Under the pieces are notes generated by a model, which made no database searches, had not been told where the DNA came from, and saw only the letters and a program-made list of their open reading frames with translations. Of a DNA stretch of 64,000 nucleotides, positions 41,594 through 50,854 are shown one piece after another. Both the position numbers and the translations under genes were made by a program. Source of the stretch: Clostridiales bacterium. GTDB taxonomy: Bacteria > Bacillota > Clostridia > Oscillospirales > Oscillospiraceae. How positions within the stretch are numbered: position 1 is the first letter of the stretch; every line of letters begins with the position of its first letter. The DNA lies in NCBI GenBank assembly GCA_014799475.1, contig JAAVHX010000017.1, positions 1 through 64,000 on the forward strand, given 5' to 3'.

Positions 41594-43714
41594 TCAGTAC
41601 TGGTTGACCCAGTTGGCGATCAAAAACTGAGGCACCAGCCACGCGGCCATGAAAATGAGGAAATTGACCACGGTCAGCGAGGCGAAAGCCCCCACCGAGG
41701 TGAGGTAGAAGGTGAGGCACAGCCCGATGACCGACCCGCCCAGGGCGAAGGCCAGCCCCCACCAGGTGGCCAGGCGCAGCCTGCGGCCACCTACCACCGC
41801 GTCGCAGTAGACGCTTAAGCCCTCCCGGCTCAGCAGGGCCACCAGGCCGCCCACCTCCTCCGGGTCGGGCTTGGACAGCTGCAGCCGCCGGTCCACCGGG
41901 GGGAACTCCATCCTGTCCACCGGCAGCTTGAACTTCTGCTCCAGCAGGGCGGGGATCAGGTTGGGGTCCCGGGTGGCCAGCACGGGGGCGGCCCCCGCCT
42001 TCAGCAGGGCGGACAGGCTGGGGTTCACCCCATCGCCCATGGCGTAGCTCAGCAGGAACAGCCCGGACAGCTGCCCGTTGATGGCGCAGAAAATGGCGTT
42101 TTTGATGTTGTGGCCGGGAGGCAGGGGCACCTCCATCAGGTGCATATAGGCGGAGGTGCCCACCAGCACCTCCTGCCCCCGGATGACGCCGGATGCGCCC
42201 CCCTCGTGCCACTCCAGGCCGGACACCTCCCGGTAGAGGGCGCCGTGGGTGCGTAGCAGGTCGTGGAAGGGGCGGGTGAGGCCGCAGTCCATCAAGCGCA
42301 GTATGGTGGCGGTGTAGCCCACCACCTTCTCCGTGGCCGCGCCGCCGAACACCTTCACCTGGGCCACCGTCACCGAGCCGGTGGGGAACAGGTCCAGGTC
42401 GCTGACGATGACGCCGCCCTGGCGGCACCGGACGGCCCCCGTCCAGCCGGCCAGCGCCGCGCCGACCTTATTTAACCGCTCCGCCAGCTTGCGGTAAGGG
42501 ATGGCAAAGGCCAGCAGGGCCGACCAGGAGGCGGCGGCGGTGAAGCAGGCGGAAGCCGCCCAGGCCAGCCGCTCCGGCGCGCCCTGACCGGCGGAGGCCA
42601 TCACTGAGCACAGCAGCGCCCCCAGCAGCAGCAGGGGGGCGGCCACGCGGTAGGCGGCATGGCCCCCGTCCTCCATCTGGAGCTGGCTGCCAAAGCCCAG
42701 GGCGGAGCCGGAGATTTTGGTGTAAGTAGGCTTGCTGGACCACAGTTTGTCCGCCATAGATACCATATAGGGGGCGCGGACGTGGGCCGCGGCCTTGGCG
42801 GACAGGCGGTCCCCCCGGCGGCGGGCGTGTTCCCCCCGCAGGGCGAAGGCCAGCCCCAGGGCCGCCACCGCCGAGAAGGGCAGGAAACCGTCCCGCCCGT
42901 CCATATTCGGGGCGGTGAGGCCGTCCAACAGCGTGAATACCCAGGAGAACAGTAAAATGGTCTCCCCCCGGGGGCGGAGGGTGAAGAGCTGCTTGCCCCC
43001 GGCGGCGATGATCTCGTAGCAGAGCGCGCCCTCTAAAAGCAGCAGGGCGGTGAGCACCCAGCAGCGCAGCTGGAACACTCCGACTCCCTCCCCGGCCAGA
43101 GAGGCCCAGGGCAGGAAGGGCAGCTCCACCGAACACAAGACGGCAGCCAAAGCCAGCAGCATGGAAAATCTCACCCGGACACTCTGGCCCTTCAGCCCCT
43201 TCTGGTACCGGGCGGCCAGCTTGGCGGGCGGGGTGTCCGGCGGGAGCTGGCGGGGTTTGACCACCCGGAGCTTTGGCCGGCGGGGGGGAGCGTCCTCGTC
43301 GGGCAGCTCCTCCTTGTCCACGCCGGGGATGTACTTTTCCGCCTTCCGGGTCTCCTCGTCCGGCTCGGCCTGGTCATACATATGGTCGGCGTAGTTGTCC
43401 GCCCGGCGCAGCAGGGTGTGGAGATGGGCCCCGATGGTGCGGCCCACGTTTTCCGGCACGATCTCCGGGATGGGCTTGTCCGCCTTGGCCTTGACGGGGG
43501 GCTTCTTTACCGCCGTCCGGGCGGGGGGCTGGGGGGTGTCCTCCTCGTCAGGGGGCAGCACGGGGAGCTTTTCCGTGGGGAAATCCACCACTTTTTTGGG
43601 TCTCTCGCCCTTGGCCGGTTCGGTTTTGACCATCTGGCCTTTGGAGCCGTATTCCGCCAGGATCTCGTCTACGGTGTACTCCCGCTCACCCGGCTTTTTC
43701 GTTTCATCGGACAT
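41594..43714 (-). CDS. Degenerate P-type-ATPase-like membrane protein
   Basis: 706 residues. 1-180: hydrophilic, Pro/Glu/Lys-rich, beginning with EYTVDEILAEYGSKG. 181-300: four membrane helices. 355-405: two more. 430-640: a soluble part resembling the P/N domains of heavy-metal P-type ATPases, and 645-700: two final helices. VIVSDLDLFPTGSVTV (435-450) sits where ATPases have DKTGTLT; Asp439 remains but KTGTLT is lost. GVIRGQEVLVGTSAYM (509-524) resembles the N domain, and VLATRDPN (578-585) replaces the LTGDN motif. No TGES actuator motif is seen. Possibly a non-pumping regulator. It lies 12 bp downstream of rlmB. Confidence 0.65.
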   Translation of the reverse strand: MSDETKKPGEREYTVDEILAEYGSKGQMVKTEPAKGERPKKVVDFPTEKLPVLPPDEEDTPQPPARTAVKKPPVKAKADKPIPEIVPENVGRTIGAHLHTLLRRADNYADHMYDQAEPDEETRKAEKYIPGVDKEELPDEDAPPRRPKLRVVKPRQLPPDTPPAKLAARYQKGLKGQSVRVRFSMLLALAAVLCSVELPFLPWASLAGEGVGVFQLRCWVLTALLLLEGALCYEIIAAGGKQLFTLRPRGETILLFSWVFTLLDGLTAPNMDGRDGFLPFSAVAALGLAFALRGEHARRRGDRLSAKAAAHVRAPYMVSMADKLWSSKPTYTKISGSALGFGSQLQMEDGGHAAYRVAAPLLLLGALLCSVMASAGQGAPERLAWAASACFTAAASWSALLAFAIPYRKLAERLNKVGAALAGWTGAVRCRQGGVIVSDLDLFPTGSVTVAQVKVFGGAATEKVVGYTATILRLMDCGLTRPFHDLLRTHGALYREVSGLEWHEGGASGVIRGQEVLVGTSAYMHLMEVPLPPGHNIKNAIFCAINGQLSGLFLLSYAMGDGVNPSLSALLKAGAAPVLATRDPNLIPALLEQKFKLPVDRMEFPPVDRRLQLSKPDPEEVGGLVALLSREGLSVYCDAVVGGRRLRLATWWGLAFALGGSVIGLCLTFYLTSVGAFASLTVVNFLIFMAAWLVPQFLIANWVNQY

Positions 43715-43726
43715 GGGAAACCTCCT

Positions 43727-44500
43727 TTAACCGCGCTGGCGAACGGCTTCATAGAGTACCACAGCCGCGGCGGCGGAGGCGTTGAGGGAGTTGAGCCGCC
43801 CCTTCATGGGGATGGACACCAGGAAGTCGCACTGCTCCCGCACCAGGCGGCCCATGCCGTCCCCCTCGCTGCCGATGACGATGGCGGCGGGGCCCTTCAG
43901 GTCGGCATTGTAGAGGCTTGTCCCGCCGTCGGCGGCGGTGCCGAACACCCACAGCCCCTCGTCCTTCAATTCCTTCAGTACGGCGGTCAGGTTGGGTACC
44001 CGGGCCACGGGCAGGTAGCTCACCGCCCCGGCGCTGGTTTTGGCCACGATGGCGGTCAGCCCCGCGGAGCGCCGCTTGGGGATGATGACCCCGTGGGCCC
44101 CGGCGCACTCGGCGGTGCGGATCACCGCCCCCAGGTTGTGGGGGTCGGACAGCTCGTCGCACACCACGATAAGGGGGGCCTCCCCCCGCTCCCGGGCAGC
44201 GGTGAGGATGTCGTCCACGCTGGCGTACTCCCGGACGGCGGCCACGGCGATGACGCCCTGGTGGCTCTTGGTACGGCTCATGCCGTCCAGCTTGCGCCGG
44301 TCGGCCTCGGTGACCACGATCCCTTTGTTCCGGGCGGTGGAGGCGATGTGGCCCAGGGTGGCGTCCGTCTCCCCCCGGGCGATGTAGATCTTGTCGATGG
44401 CGGTTCCGGCCCGCAGGGCCTCGATGACGGCGTTGCGCCCCTCGATGAGGCCGTCGGCCGACCCTTCCGGCGGTTTGCGCCGGTTTTTATCCTCACGCAT
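43727..44500 (-). CDS. rlmB: RlmB/TrmH-type 23S rRNA 2'-O-methyltransferase
   Basis: 257 residues. N-terminal substrate-binding domain with GLIEGRNAVIEALRAG. SPOUT catalytic domain with DELSDPHNLGAVIRTAECAG (motif 1), VIGSEGDGMGRLV (motif 2) and IPMKGRLNSLNASAAAAVVL (motif 3), whose knot binds S-adenosylmethionine. Methylates a guanosine in 23S rRNA. Shares a transcript with the ATPase-like gene downstream. Confidence 0.93.
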   Translation of the reverse strand: MREDKNRRKPPEGSADGLIEGRNAVIEALRAGTAIDKIYIARGETDATLGHIASTARNKGIVVTEADRRKLDGMSRTKSHQGVIAVAAVREYASVDDILTAARERGEAPLIVVCDELSDPHNLGAVIRTAECAGAHGVIIPKRRSAGLTAIVAKTSAGAVSYLPVARVPNLTAVLKELKDEGLWVFGTAADGGTSLYNADLKGPAAIVIGSEGDGMGRLVREQCDFLVSIPMKGRLNSLNASAAAAVVLYEAVRQRG

Positions 44501-44655
44501 GGGAAAAACTCCTTTTGCTCTGTGACGTTTTGGGTTACAATATCAGCAATAAGTCAGTATACCATAATTTCCGCCGGGGCGAAAGGGGGGAAAGGCCATC
44601 TTTTTCTCCGCCTTTTTTCGTCATAGAAAGTTTACACCCCGGCGAAGAACATTTC

Positions 44656-44684
44656 TTGTTTTTGTCGGCAAGGTGTGGTATACT
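44656..44684 (+). promoter_or_regulatory. Promoter of ftsH
   Basis: TTGTTT (44656-44661), 17-bp spacer, extended TGGTATACT (TATACT 44679-44684). About 70 bp before the ATG. Confidence 0.7.
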
Positions 44685-44753
44685 TCCATAGCGGTATCTC
44701 AAAAAACGATACTGGTCCGGGGCTTTGCCCCGTTGATAAAGGAGGTTGTGCCT

Positions 44754-46937
44754 ATGGCCGGCCCGCTCAAACCCAACGACCCCAACCGCCGAGACGACCA
44801 GAACAACAGCGGTGGAGACGACAAAAAGCGAGCTCCACTGGGGTTTTTCAGCATCGTCCTGTGGGCGGTGATGCTGGTGTTCCTGCTGAATATGTGCCGA
44901 AGCTCGGTGGAAAAGGCCACCGTGCATGAGGTGGACTACTCTGACTTCAAGATGTGGGTGGAGCAGGGTTACGTGGAAGAGGTGAGACTGGAGTCCACGG
45001 TGTACACCTTCACCCTGAAGGAGGACGCCCCGCCGCTGAAGGAATTGGTGGACGAGATGTCCAGCACCTACGGCACCGGGGCGCTGCAGAGCATCTTCGG
45101 CCCGTTTGACCGCAGGGACGTGGAGACCGCCGCCAGCAGCTCCATCAAGTTCCAGGTGGGCCCCATCAGCCGGCCGGATCTGGTGGAATGGCTGGCGGAA
45201 CACGGCGTGGAGCACTTCGGCACCGACCCGGTGACCCAGGAGCAGCAGATGATCTCCATCATCGTGGGCAATGTGGTGCCCATCCTGCTCATGGTAGTGG
45301 GGTTGATGTTCCTCTACCGCTATATGTTCAAGAAGATGGGCTCCGGTGGGGGCTTCGGCGGCATCGGCGGCGTGGGCAAGTCCAACGCCAAGGTGTACGT
45401 GGAGAAAAAGACCGGCGTCACCTTCAAGGACGTGGCGGGTCAGGATGAGGCCAAGGAGAGCCTGGAGGAGATCATCGACTTCCTCCACAACCCCGGCAAG
45501 TACACCGAGATCGGCGCCAAGCTGCCCAAGGGCGCGCTGCTGGTGGGCCCGCCGGGCACCGGCAAGACTTTGCTTGCCAAGGCCGTGGCCGGCGAGGCCA
45601 ACGTGCCCTTCTTCTCCATCTCCGGTTCCGACTTCGTGGAGATGTTCGTGGGCGTGGGCGCGTCCCGTGTCCGCGACCTGTTTAAAGAGGCCAGCAAGAT
45701 GGCCCCCTGCATCATCTTCATCGACGAGATCGACACCATCGGCAAGTCCCGCGACAACCGCATGGGCGGCAACGACGAGCGGGAGCAGACCCTGAACCAG
45801 CTGCTGGCCGAGCTGGACGGCTTCGACCCCGGCAAGGGCGTCATCGTGCTGGGGGCCACCAACCGGCCCGAGGTGCTGGACAAAGCCCTGCTGCGGCCGG
45901 GCCGCTTCGACCGGCGTATCACCATCGACCGGCCCAACCTGGCGGGACGTCTGGCCACCTTGCAGGTGCACACCCGCAAGATCAAGCTGGCCGAGGACGT
46001 GGACCTCAACAAGATCGCGCTGGCCACCGCGGGCTGCGTGGGCGCGGATCTGGCCAACCTGGTGAACGAAGCGGCGCTCCGGGCGGTGCGCAAGGGCCGC
46101 CGCCTGGTCACCCAGGAGGATCTGCTGGCCTCCTTCGAGTTCGTCATCGCGGGCAGCGAGAAGAAAAATTCCGTCCTCACCGAGTTCGAGCGCAAGCTGG
46201 TGGCCTATCACGAGGTGGGCCACGCCATGGTGGCGTATAAGCAGAAGAACGCCGAGCCGGTGCAGAAGATCACCATCGTCCCCCACACCGAGGGCAGTTT
46301 GGGCTACACCCTGCTGATGCCTGAGGAGGACAAGACCAACCTGCGCACCAGGGAAGAACTGATGGCCAAGATCACCGTGTCCATGGGCGGCCGCGCCGCC
46401 GAGGAAGTGGTGATGGAGACCATGACCAACGGCGCCTCCCAGGACATCCAGGAGGCCACCAACATCGCCCGGAACATGGTTGCCATGTACGGCATGAGCG
46501 AGGAATTCGGCATGATGGCCCTGGGTTCCGTCCGGAACCAGTACCTGGACGGCGGCTACGGCCTGGACTGCGCCCAGGACACCGCCGCCGTGATGGATAA
46601 AGCGGTCAAGGCGGTGCTGGACGTGTGCTACAAGGACGCGGTGGAGGTCATCCGCGCCAACCGGGAGGATATGGACAAAGTCGTGGCCTATCTGCTGGAG
46701 AAGGAGACCATCACCGGCGGCGAGATGGTGGCCATCATCGAGGGGCGCGACCCCGCGCTGGTGGAGGGGGCCTACACCTCCACCCACGCCAAGCCCAAGC
46801 TGGAGGGGGACATCGAGCCTCCGGCCAAGCACGTCCACATCGTGAACGAGCCCATCCCGATGCCGCCCCCGGCGGAAGGGGACGGGGAGGCCCCGGAAGG
46901 GGAAGGGCCGGAGCCGCCCGAACAGCCCAAAGAGTAA
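44754..46937 (+). CDS. ftsH: FtsH membrane AAA+ zinc metalloprotease
   Basis: 727 residues. TM1 about 32-50, a small extracytoplasmic domain about 52-165, TM2 about 168-190. AAA domain with Walker [14 protein letters not shown], Walker [13 protein letters not shown] and second-region arginines LRPGRFDRR. Zinc site HEVGH (about residue 490) with the third ligand Asp in the following helix. It degrades misassembled membrane proteins and short-lived regulators. ATG at 44754 with AAAGGAGG upstream; a Pro/Glu-rich C-terminal tail follows the protease domain. Confidence 0.96.
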   Translation: MAGPLKPNDPNRRDDQNNSGGDDKKRAPLGFFSIVLWAVMLVFLLNMCRSSVEKATVHEVDYSDFKMWVEQGYVEEVRLESTVYTFTLKEDAPPLKELVDEMSSTYGTGALQSIFGPFDRRDVETAASSSIKFQVGPISRPDLVEWLAEHGVEHFGTDPVTQEQQMISIIVGNVVPILLMVVGLMFLYRYMFKKMGSGGGFGGIGGVGKSNAKVYVEKKTGVTFKDVAGQDEAKESLEEIIDFLHNPGKYTEIGAKLPKGALLVGPPGTGKTLLAKAVAGEANVPFFSISGSDFVEMFVGVGASRVRDLFKEASKMAPCIIFIDEIDTIGKSRDNRMGGNDEREQTLNQLLAELDGFDPGKGVIVLGATNRPEVLDKALLRPGRFDRRITIDRPNLAGRLATLQVHTRKIKLAEDVDLNKIALATAGCVGADLANLVNEAALRAVRKGRRLVTQEDLLASFEFVIAGSEKKNSVLTEFERKLVAYHEVGHAMVAYKQKNAEPVQKITIVPHTEGSLGYTLLMPEEDKTNLRTREELMAKITVSMGGRAAEEVVMETMTNGASQDIQEATNIARNMVAMYGMSEEFGMMALGSVRNQYLDGGYGLDCAQDTAAVMDKAVKAVLDVCYKDAVEVIRANREDMDKVVAYLLEKETITGGEMVAIIEGRDPALVEGAYTSTHAKPKLEGDIEPPAKHVHIVNEPIPMPPPAEGDGEAPEGEGPEPPEQPKE

Positions 46938-46980
46938 AAGAAGCCCCGCCCGGAGCCATGCTCCGGGCGGGCTTCTTTTA
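46938..46980 (+). terminator. Terminator of ftsH
   Basis: AAAGAAGCCCGCCCGGAG-type stem: GCCCCGCCCGGAGC-CATG-CTCCGGGCGGGC, then TTCTTTTA. Confidence 0.9.
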
Positions 46981-47001
46981 CGTTTGGAGTGGTTGTATGG
47001 G

Positions 47002-47652
47002 TCAGTCCAGCTCCAGACCCAGCTGTTCAATAGCCTTGTCCAGCCAGGGGTGGTTCACGCTTGTGATCGTGCCGCTGCCCTCGTTGAGCATATCCAGCTG
47101 CGCCTCGGTGAGCTCGGTCCAGGTGACGTTTTCCCCGGCGATGGCCACAATCGAGGTGGAGAAATTCTCGCCCATCACGGCGCAGGTGCCGTCTTCCGTC
47201 ATGAAGATCTCGGCCCAGCCATGGTCGTCGATGGTGCCGCCTACGATCACGTAGCCCTTGTTCCCGGTGGCGGGGTCGGTGCGCTCGTAGATATAGGGGG
47301 TGTTTTCGTCCACCTTGCCGGTGATGTCCACCTTCTCGCCGTCGGCGGTGAACCACAGCCGTCCGTCTTCTATCGTCAAGGGAGCGGCTTCATCGTCGTT
47401 AAACGTGATGGAGGCGCTGCCCGGTTCGATAACGAGCTGACCGCCCGACATGAGGTTGTACACCTGGGCGGGCAGGCCCGCCGCGATGGACAGCACGCAC
47501 CCCACCGCCAGCGCCGCCACCAGCGCGATCTTTGCCACAGCGGGCATACGCCGCTTCTGAGTATTCTTGTTTTCCAACATATCCATGATTTCCTCCTTTT
47601 TTTCATCGCTCAGCATGACCTGCCGCATCATATGTCTGTAATCCTTCATCAT
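47002..47652 (-). CDS. Putative membrane-anchored anti-sigma factor (second pair)
   Basis: 216 residues. Cytosolic about 1-38 (LSDEKKEEIMDMLENKN), one membrane helix (AKIALVAALAVGCVLSIAAG, about 40-59), external domain of about 155 residues rich in beta strands. Its start overlaps the sigma gene by 50 bp, an unusually long overlap implying tight coupling. Two adjacent ATGs compete; AGGAG fits either. Paralogue of 20130-20948 by layout and N-terminal motif, but its external domain is different, so a different signal is likely. Confidence 0.72.
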   Translation of the reverse strand: MMKDYRHMMRQVMLSDEKKEEIMDMLENKNTQKRRMPAVAKIALVAALAVGCVLSIAAGLPAQVYNLMSGGQLVIEPGSASITFNDDEAAPLTIEDGRLWFTADGEKVDITGKVDENTPYIYERTDPATGNKGYVIVGGTIDDHGWAEIFMTEDGTCAVMGENFSTSIVAIAGENVTWTELTEAQLDMLNEGSGTITSVNHPWLDKAIEQLGLELD

Positions 47653-48103
47653 CGCTCAGCTCCTTTTTCAGCATGGTCCGGGCCCGGGCCATGCGCGTCT
47701 GTACTGCCGTGCGGGAGATATTCAGGATGTCCCCGATCTCCCCCTGGTCGTAACCCTCCCAGTAATAGAGGTGGATCACCGCCCGGTACTTGGGGGGATG
47801 GGCCATCACCGCGTCCCACACCTCCCGGTCGGACTCGTCCCGGAAGGGGAGGGACTCGTCCAGCTCCCCCACGTTCCTGCGCCAGAAGGACCGCAGCTGG
47901 CTTTTGCAGGCGTTGGCGGCGCAGGTGAGCAGCCACGCCTTTTCACGCCCGGGCAGCAGGGCCGTTTTGCCCTCCGCCAGCCGGAGGAACACGCTCTGGC
48001 ACACGTCCTCCGCGTCGGCGCGTGCCCCCAGATAGCTGTACGCCAGCCGGAACACGTCGTCGCCGTATTGGCGGAACAGGTCCGCCAGCTGTTCAGCGTC
48101 CAT
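47603..48103 (-). CDS. ECF-like RNA polymerase sigma factor (second pair)
   Basis: 166 residues. Region 2: YGDDVFRLAYSYLGARADAE, DVCQSVFLRLAEGK. Region 4: YWEGYDQGEIGDILNISRTA with VQTRMARARTMLKKEL. The last 16 codons lie inside the anti-sigma gene. A CCCCCTCAATCGTTTT block at 48150-48165 (minus strand) resembles that of the first pair. Confidence 0.88.
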   Translation of the reverse strand: MDAEQLADLFRQYGDDVFRLAYSYLGARADAEDVCQSVFLRLAEGKTALLPGREKAWLLTCAANACKSQLRSFWRRNVGELDESLPFRDESDREVWDAVMAHPPKYRAVIHLYYWEGYDQGEIGDILNISRTAVQTRMARARTMLKKELSDDEGLQTYDAAGHAER

Positions 48104-48149
48104 CGCGGTACCCCCCTTTCTTGCCGCTGTGTTTTGTAGCTACGTCCAT

Positions 48150-48178
48150 AAAACGATTGAGGGGGCCGGATTATCACA
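48150..48178 (-). promoter_or_regulatory. Candidate autoregulatory promoter of the second sigma/anti-sigma pair
   Basis: Minus strand TGTGATAATCC then CCCCCTCAATCGTTTT, ending 46 bp before the sigma ATG. See 19594-19624 for the matching block. Confidence 0.4.
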
Positions 48179-48196
48179 CGTCCCCGGAAAATTTTG

Positions 48197-48229
48197 CGAA
48201 AAAGCGGCCGACCGCCTCCGGTCGACCGC
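48197..48229 (-). terminator. Terminator of the SGNH lipoprotein gene
   Basis: Minus strand CGGTCGACCG-GAGG-CGGTCGGCCG (one G-U pair), then CTTTTTCG. Confidence 0.85.
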
Positions 48230-48237
48230 CGTTTATT

Positions 48238-49113
48238 TTATTGCTCCAATGCCAGCTCCCGGTTGGCGAAGTACCGATCCCGGTCGATGGTATGGGTGCG
48301 CAGATAGTCCGCCCAGCGGGTGTAGGCGCTGTAGGCGAAGTGGCACCCGTCGTTGGCAAGCTCCGCGGGAAGCTGGCCGTCCTCCCCGGCGTACGCCTCG
48401 GCGGTGTTGAGCAGCACCACTTTTTTCTCCGCCGCCACCCGCACGATGGCCTCGTTGAACTTGCCCAGGTTCCCGTTGTTGATGTACGCCGCCAGGCCGT
48501 TCCGCCGGCACATGGCGTCGTTCAGCGGGGGCATGACCTGCAAATACACCACCGCGTCCGGCTGGAGCGCGATGATCTTGTCCAGCAGTTCGCTCAATCC
48601 ACCCTCATACGTCTCGGCGGAATAGCCCAGCTCGTTGACCCCCAGCATGATGTACACATTGTCGTACTGCTTCAGGGCCAGTGCTTCCAGGAGGTTGTAC
48701 GTTTGACCGTCTTTTTCGATGAAACGGAAGTCCTCGTCGTCCGCGCGGAACACCGACAGGCCCCGGGCCCAGTAGAAGTCCCCGTGCTTCAGGCCGCTGA
48801 ACAGCTGGAAGCCCTCGGTGCGGGAGTCGCCCAGGAACACGGAGTTGTCGAAAAAACTGTCGTCCTCCACCGGCTCGATCTCCTCCAGCGGCGTGCCGAA
48901 TTCGTAGGGTTCCACCGGCTCCGGGGTGGGGGTGGGCTCGGGCGTGGGTTCCGGCGTGGAGGCAGGCTCCGGGGTGGGCTCTGGTGTGGCGGTGAGCTCA
49001 GGCGAGGGAGTGTCCGGGGGCGGCGTGGGCTGATAATGGCCCGAAGCGCTGCCGCAGCCCGCCAGCAGGGTCAGCGCCAGGGCGCAGAGGATCAACGGTT
49101 TCTTGTGGTGCAT
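48238..49113 (-). CDS. SGNH/GDSL-hydrolase lipoprotein
   Basis: 291 residues. Signal peptide with lipobox LLAGC (lipidated Cys about residue 20), then a Pro/Thr/Glu linker made of TPEP-type repeats (about 30-70). SGNH esterase domain follows: block I FLGDSRTEG (Ser), GVNELG (Asn block), and NDGCHF near the C-terminus in place of the DxxH Asp/His pair. Likely acts outside the membrane, for example on acetylated wall polymers; substrate unproven. Confidence 0.85.
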   Translation of the reverse strand: MHHKKPLILCALALTLLAGCGSASGHYQPTPPPDTPSPELTATPEPTPEPASTPEPTPEPTPTPEPVEPYEFGTPLEEIEPVEDDSFFDNSVFLGDSRTEGFQLFSGLKHGDFYWARGLSVFRADDEDFRFIEKDGQTYNLLEALALKQYDNVYIMLGVNELGYSAETYEGGLSELLDKIIALQPDAVVYLQVMPPLNDAMCRRNGLAAYINNGNLGKFNEAIVRVAAEKKVVLLNTAEAYAGEDGQLPAELANDGCHFAYSAYTRWADYLRTHTIDRDRYFANRELALEQ

Positions 49114-49148
49114 TTCGACAGGAGCTCCTTCTTTTCGACTTCCCGGTT

Positions 49149-49177
49149 ATGATAGCACCGCGTACCGGGAGCGTCAA
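49149..49177 (-). promoter_or_regulatory. Promoter of the SGNH gene
   Basis: Minus strand TTGACG (49172-49177), 17-bp spacer, TATCAT (49149-49154). Confidence 0.75.
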
Positions 49178-49224
49178 GGGAAAAAGGGTTACGAAGTGGA
49201 ACCAAATTGTAACAGGGAAGAGGC

Positions 49225-50442
49225 TCACCGCTTTGCCCGCCGCGGCAGCCCCAGCGCCGACGATACCAGCAGCAGCCCCAGCGCCAGACAGCCCGCGATG
49301 CCCACGGTGCGGAAGAAGGTCGCCAGGAACAGCTCCGTGTCCCCCCGCAGGCCGTGGTCCATGGCCTGGTAGATGGTCAGGCCGGGCACCAGCGGGAACA
49401 TGGCGATGACCAGATAGGACGTGGCCGGGCACCGCCGCCGCCGGGCCATCCATTCCGACCAGGCGGACACCGCCATGGCGGCGATGAGGCTGGCGGCGAA
49501 AATGTTGGCCCCCAGGTCCATCGCCAGCAGATAGGCCGCCCAGCCCAGCGCGCCCCCCAGACAGCACAGCAGCGCGCCCACGCCCTGGGCATTGAATGCG
49601 GGGCAGAAGCCCAGGCAGGCCACGAAGGCAAACACGCAGTACAGCACCGGGCCGTACTCCTCCGCCGCCCCGGCGGGGGCGGACGCCATCCCCCGGAACA
49701 GCGCCATGGCGATGCCGGCCCCCAGGGCGATGGCCCCCGCCGACAGCACCGCCCGGGCAAAGGTGGCCAGGCCCGCCACCATGTCCCCGGTGAACAGGTC
49801 GCTCATGAAGTTGGTGAACACCAGCCCCGGCACCAGCACCATGATGGCCCCGGCAATGGTGATCTCCAGACTGATGGGCGCGCCCAGCGCCCCCATGCCG
49901 CAGGCCGCGCCCCCCAGCACGAAGGCCGAGGCCAGCGTGGTGAGGAAGCCGTTGGCCCCGATCCGGCCCAGGGCCGTCAGGCACACGCCGCAGGCCAGCC
50001 CCGCCAGCCCCGCCGCTACCGCCTCCGCCAGCCCGCCGGAGAAAAACAGCGCGAAAAAAAACGCCCCCACAAAATATCCCGCCACACACAGCCAGGCCGG
50101 ATACCGCCGCAGCCCCGTTTCCGTCTCCCGGCACAGGGCCGGGATTTCACCCGGATCTGCGGGGGGCGCGGCGCACAGGCGGCGGGACAGGTCGTTGAAG
50201 CGCTCGATGCCCTCGATGTCCACCGAGGAGGGGGGGACGCGGCGCATCACCGTCCGGATCTGTCCGTCGGGGCAGGGGGCGCTCACCCACACGCAGTTGG
50301 GGATGGCGAATACGTCCCCCTCCAGACCGTAGGCCGCCAGGATGCGGCGGGCGGTGTCCTCCGCGCGCTGGATCTCCGCGCCGTGGCGCAGGAGCTGGCG
50401 GGCTACCTCGCAGCAGCCGGATAAAAGCAGGTCGTAGTCCAT
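49225..50442 (-). CDS. ThrE-type threonine/serine exporter (fused two-domain form)
   Basis: 405 residues. N-terminal cytosolic domain (HGAEIQRAEDTARRILAAYG, FAIPNCVWVS) of the DUF1212/ThrE family, then about ten membrane helices. The second half corresponds to the ThrE_2/DUF3815 protein that is separate in many bacteria, so this is the fused form. AGGAGGATCAAC precedes the ATG. Likely exports small amino acids or, as in some relatives, dicarboxylates. Confidence 0.87.
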   Translation of the reverse strand: MDYDLLLSGCCEVARQLLRHGAEIQRAEDTARRILAAYGLEGDVFAIPNCVWVSAPCPDGQIRTVMRRVPPSSVDIEGIERFNDLSRRLCAAPPADPGEIPALCRETETGLRRYPAWLCVAGYFVGAFFFALFFSGGLAEAVAAGLAGLACGVCLTALGRIGANGFLTTLASAFVLGGAACGMGALGAPISLEITIAGAIMVLVPGLVFTNFMSDLFTGDMVAGLATFARAVLSAGAIALGAGIAMALFRGMASAPAGAAEEYGPVLYCVFAFVACLGFCPAFNAQGVGALLCCLGGALGWAAYLLAMDLGANIFAASLIAAMAVSAWSEWMARRRRCPATSYLVIAMFPLVPGLTIYQAMDHGLRGDTELFLATFFRTVGIAGCLALGLLLVSSALGLPRRAKR

Positions 50443-50465
50443 GTTGATCCTCCTGACAAGGGAAA

Positions 50466-50490
50466 GGGGCCGGAAAACCGGCCCCTTTTT
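50466..50490 (+). terminator. Hairpin between the 48-residue gene and thrE-like gene
   Basis: GGGGCCGG-AAAA-CCGGCCCC with TTTTT on the plus side and TTTCCCTT on the minus side, where the genes run. Confidence 0.6.
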
Positions 50491-50495
50491 GCGGC

Positions 50496-50642
50496 TTACT
50501 GCTTCAGCCCTGAAATATAGGCGTCGATCAGCGTTTCCAATTCCTCGGCGGTGTAGGTTTTACCTGGCTCCTGCTTCAAGATGCGAAGCAAGTCGTAGGC
50601 CATGGCCTTCTGAATGTCCTTGCGCTCGTTTTCGGTGGGCAT
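50496..50642 (-). CDS. 48-residue hypothetical protein
   Basis: Starts MPTENERKDIQKAMAYDLLR and ends LIDAYISGLKQ, with GKTYTAEELETL between. AAGGAGG lies 8 nt before the ATG. Helical, charged, no membrane segment. The TYTAEELE segment resembles a helix cap of DNA-binding or dimerisation domains, but no family is recognised. Longer in-frame extensions lack a ribosome site. Confidence 0.65.
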   Translation of the reverse strand: MPTENERKDIQKAMAYDLLRILKQEPGKTYTAEELETLIDAYISGLKQ

Positions 50643-50764
50643 TTTCCCGGCCTCCTTTTCTAGTTGGTTGCAGATTGATTGTACCACATTATAATAAGGA
50701 ATGCAAGCGCTGGGAGGGTCTGGGAGCCCTTCCATTTTATTTTGTAAAAAATTTGGGTTAACCC

Positions 50765-50792
50765 TTGCAAAATTTTGCCGATAGAGTATAAT
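50765..50792 (+). promoter_or_regulatory. Promoter of the S-layer-like gene
   Basis: TTGCAA (50765-50770), 16-bp spacer, TATAAT (50787-50792). It leaves a leader of about 160 nt that holds an upstream ORF. Confidence 0.8.
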
Positions 50793-50854
50793 AGTAGCTG
50801 TATAACTGTGGCGTCGGAGGCGACAGCCAATCATTCCGATGGAAGGAGGGCCGT

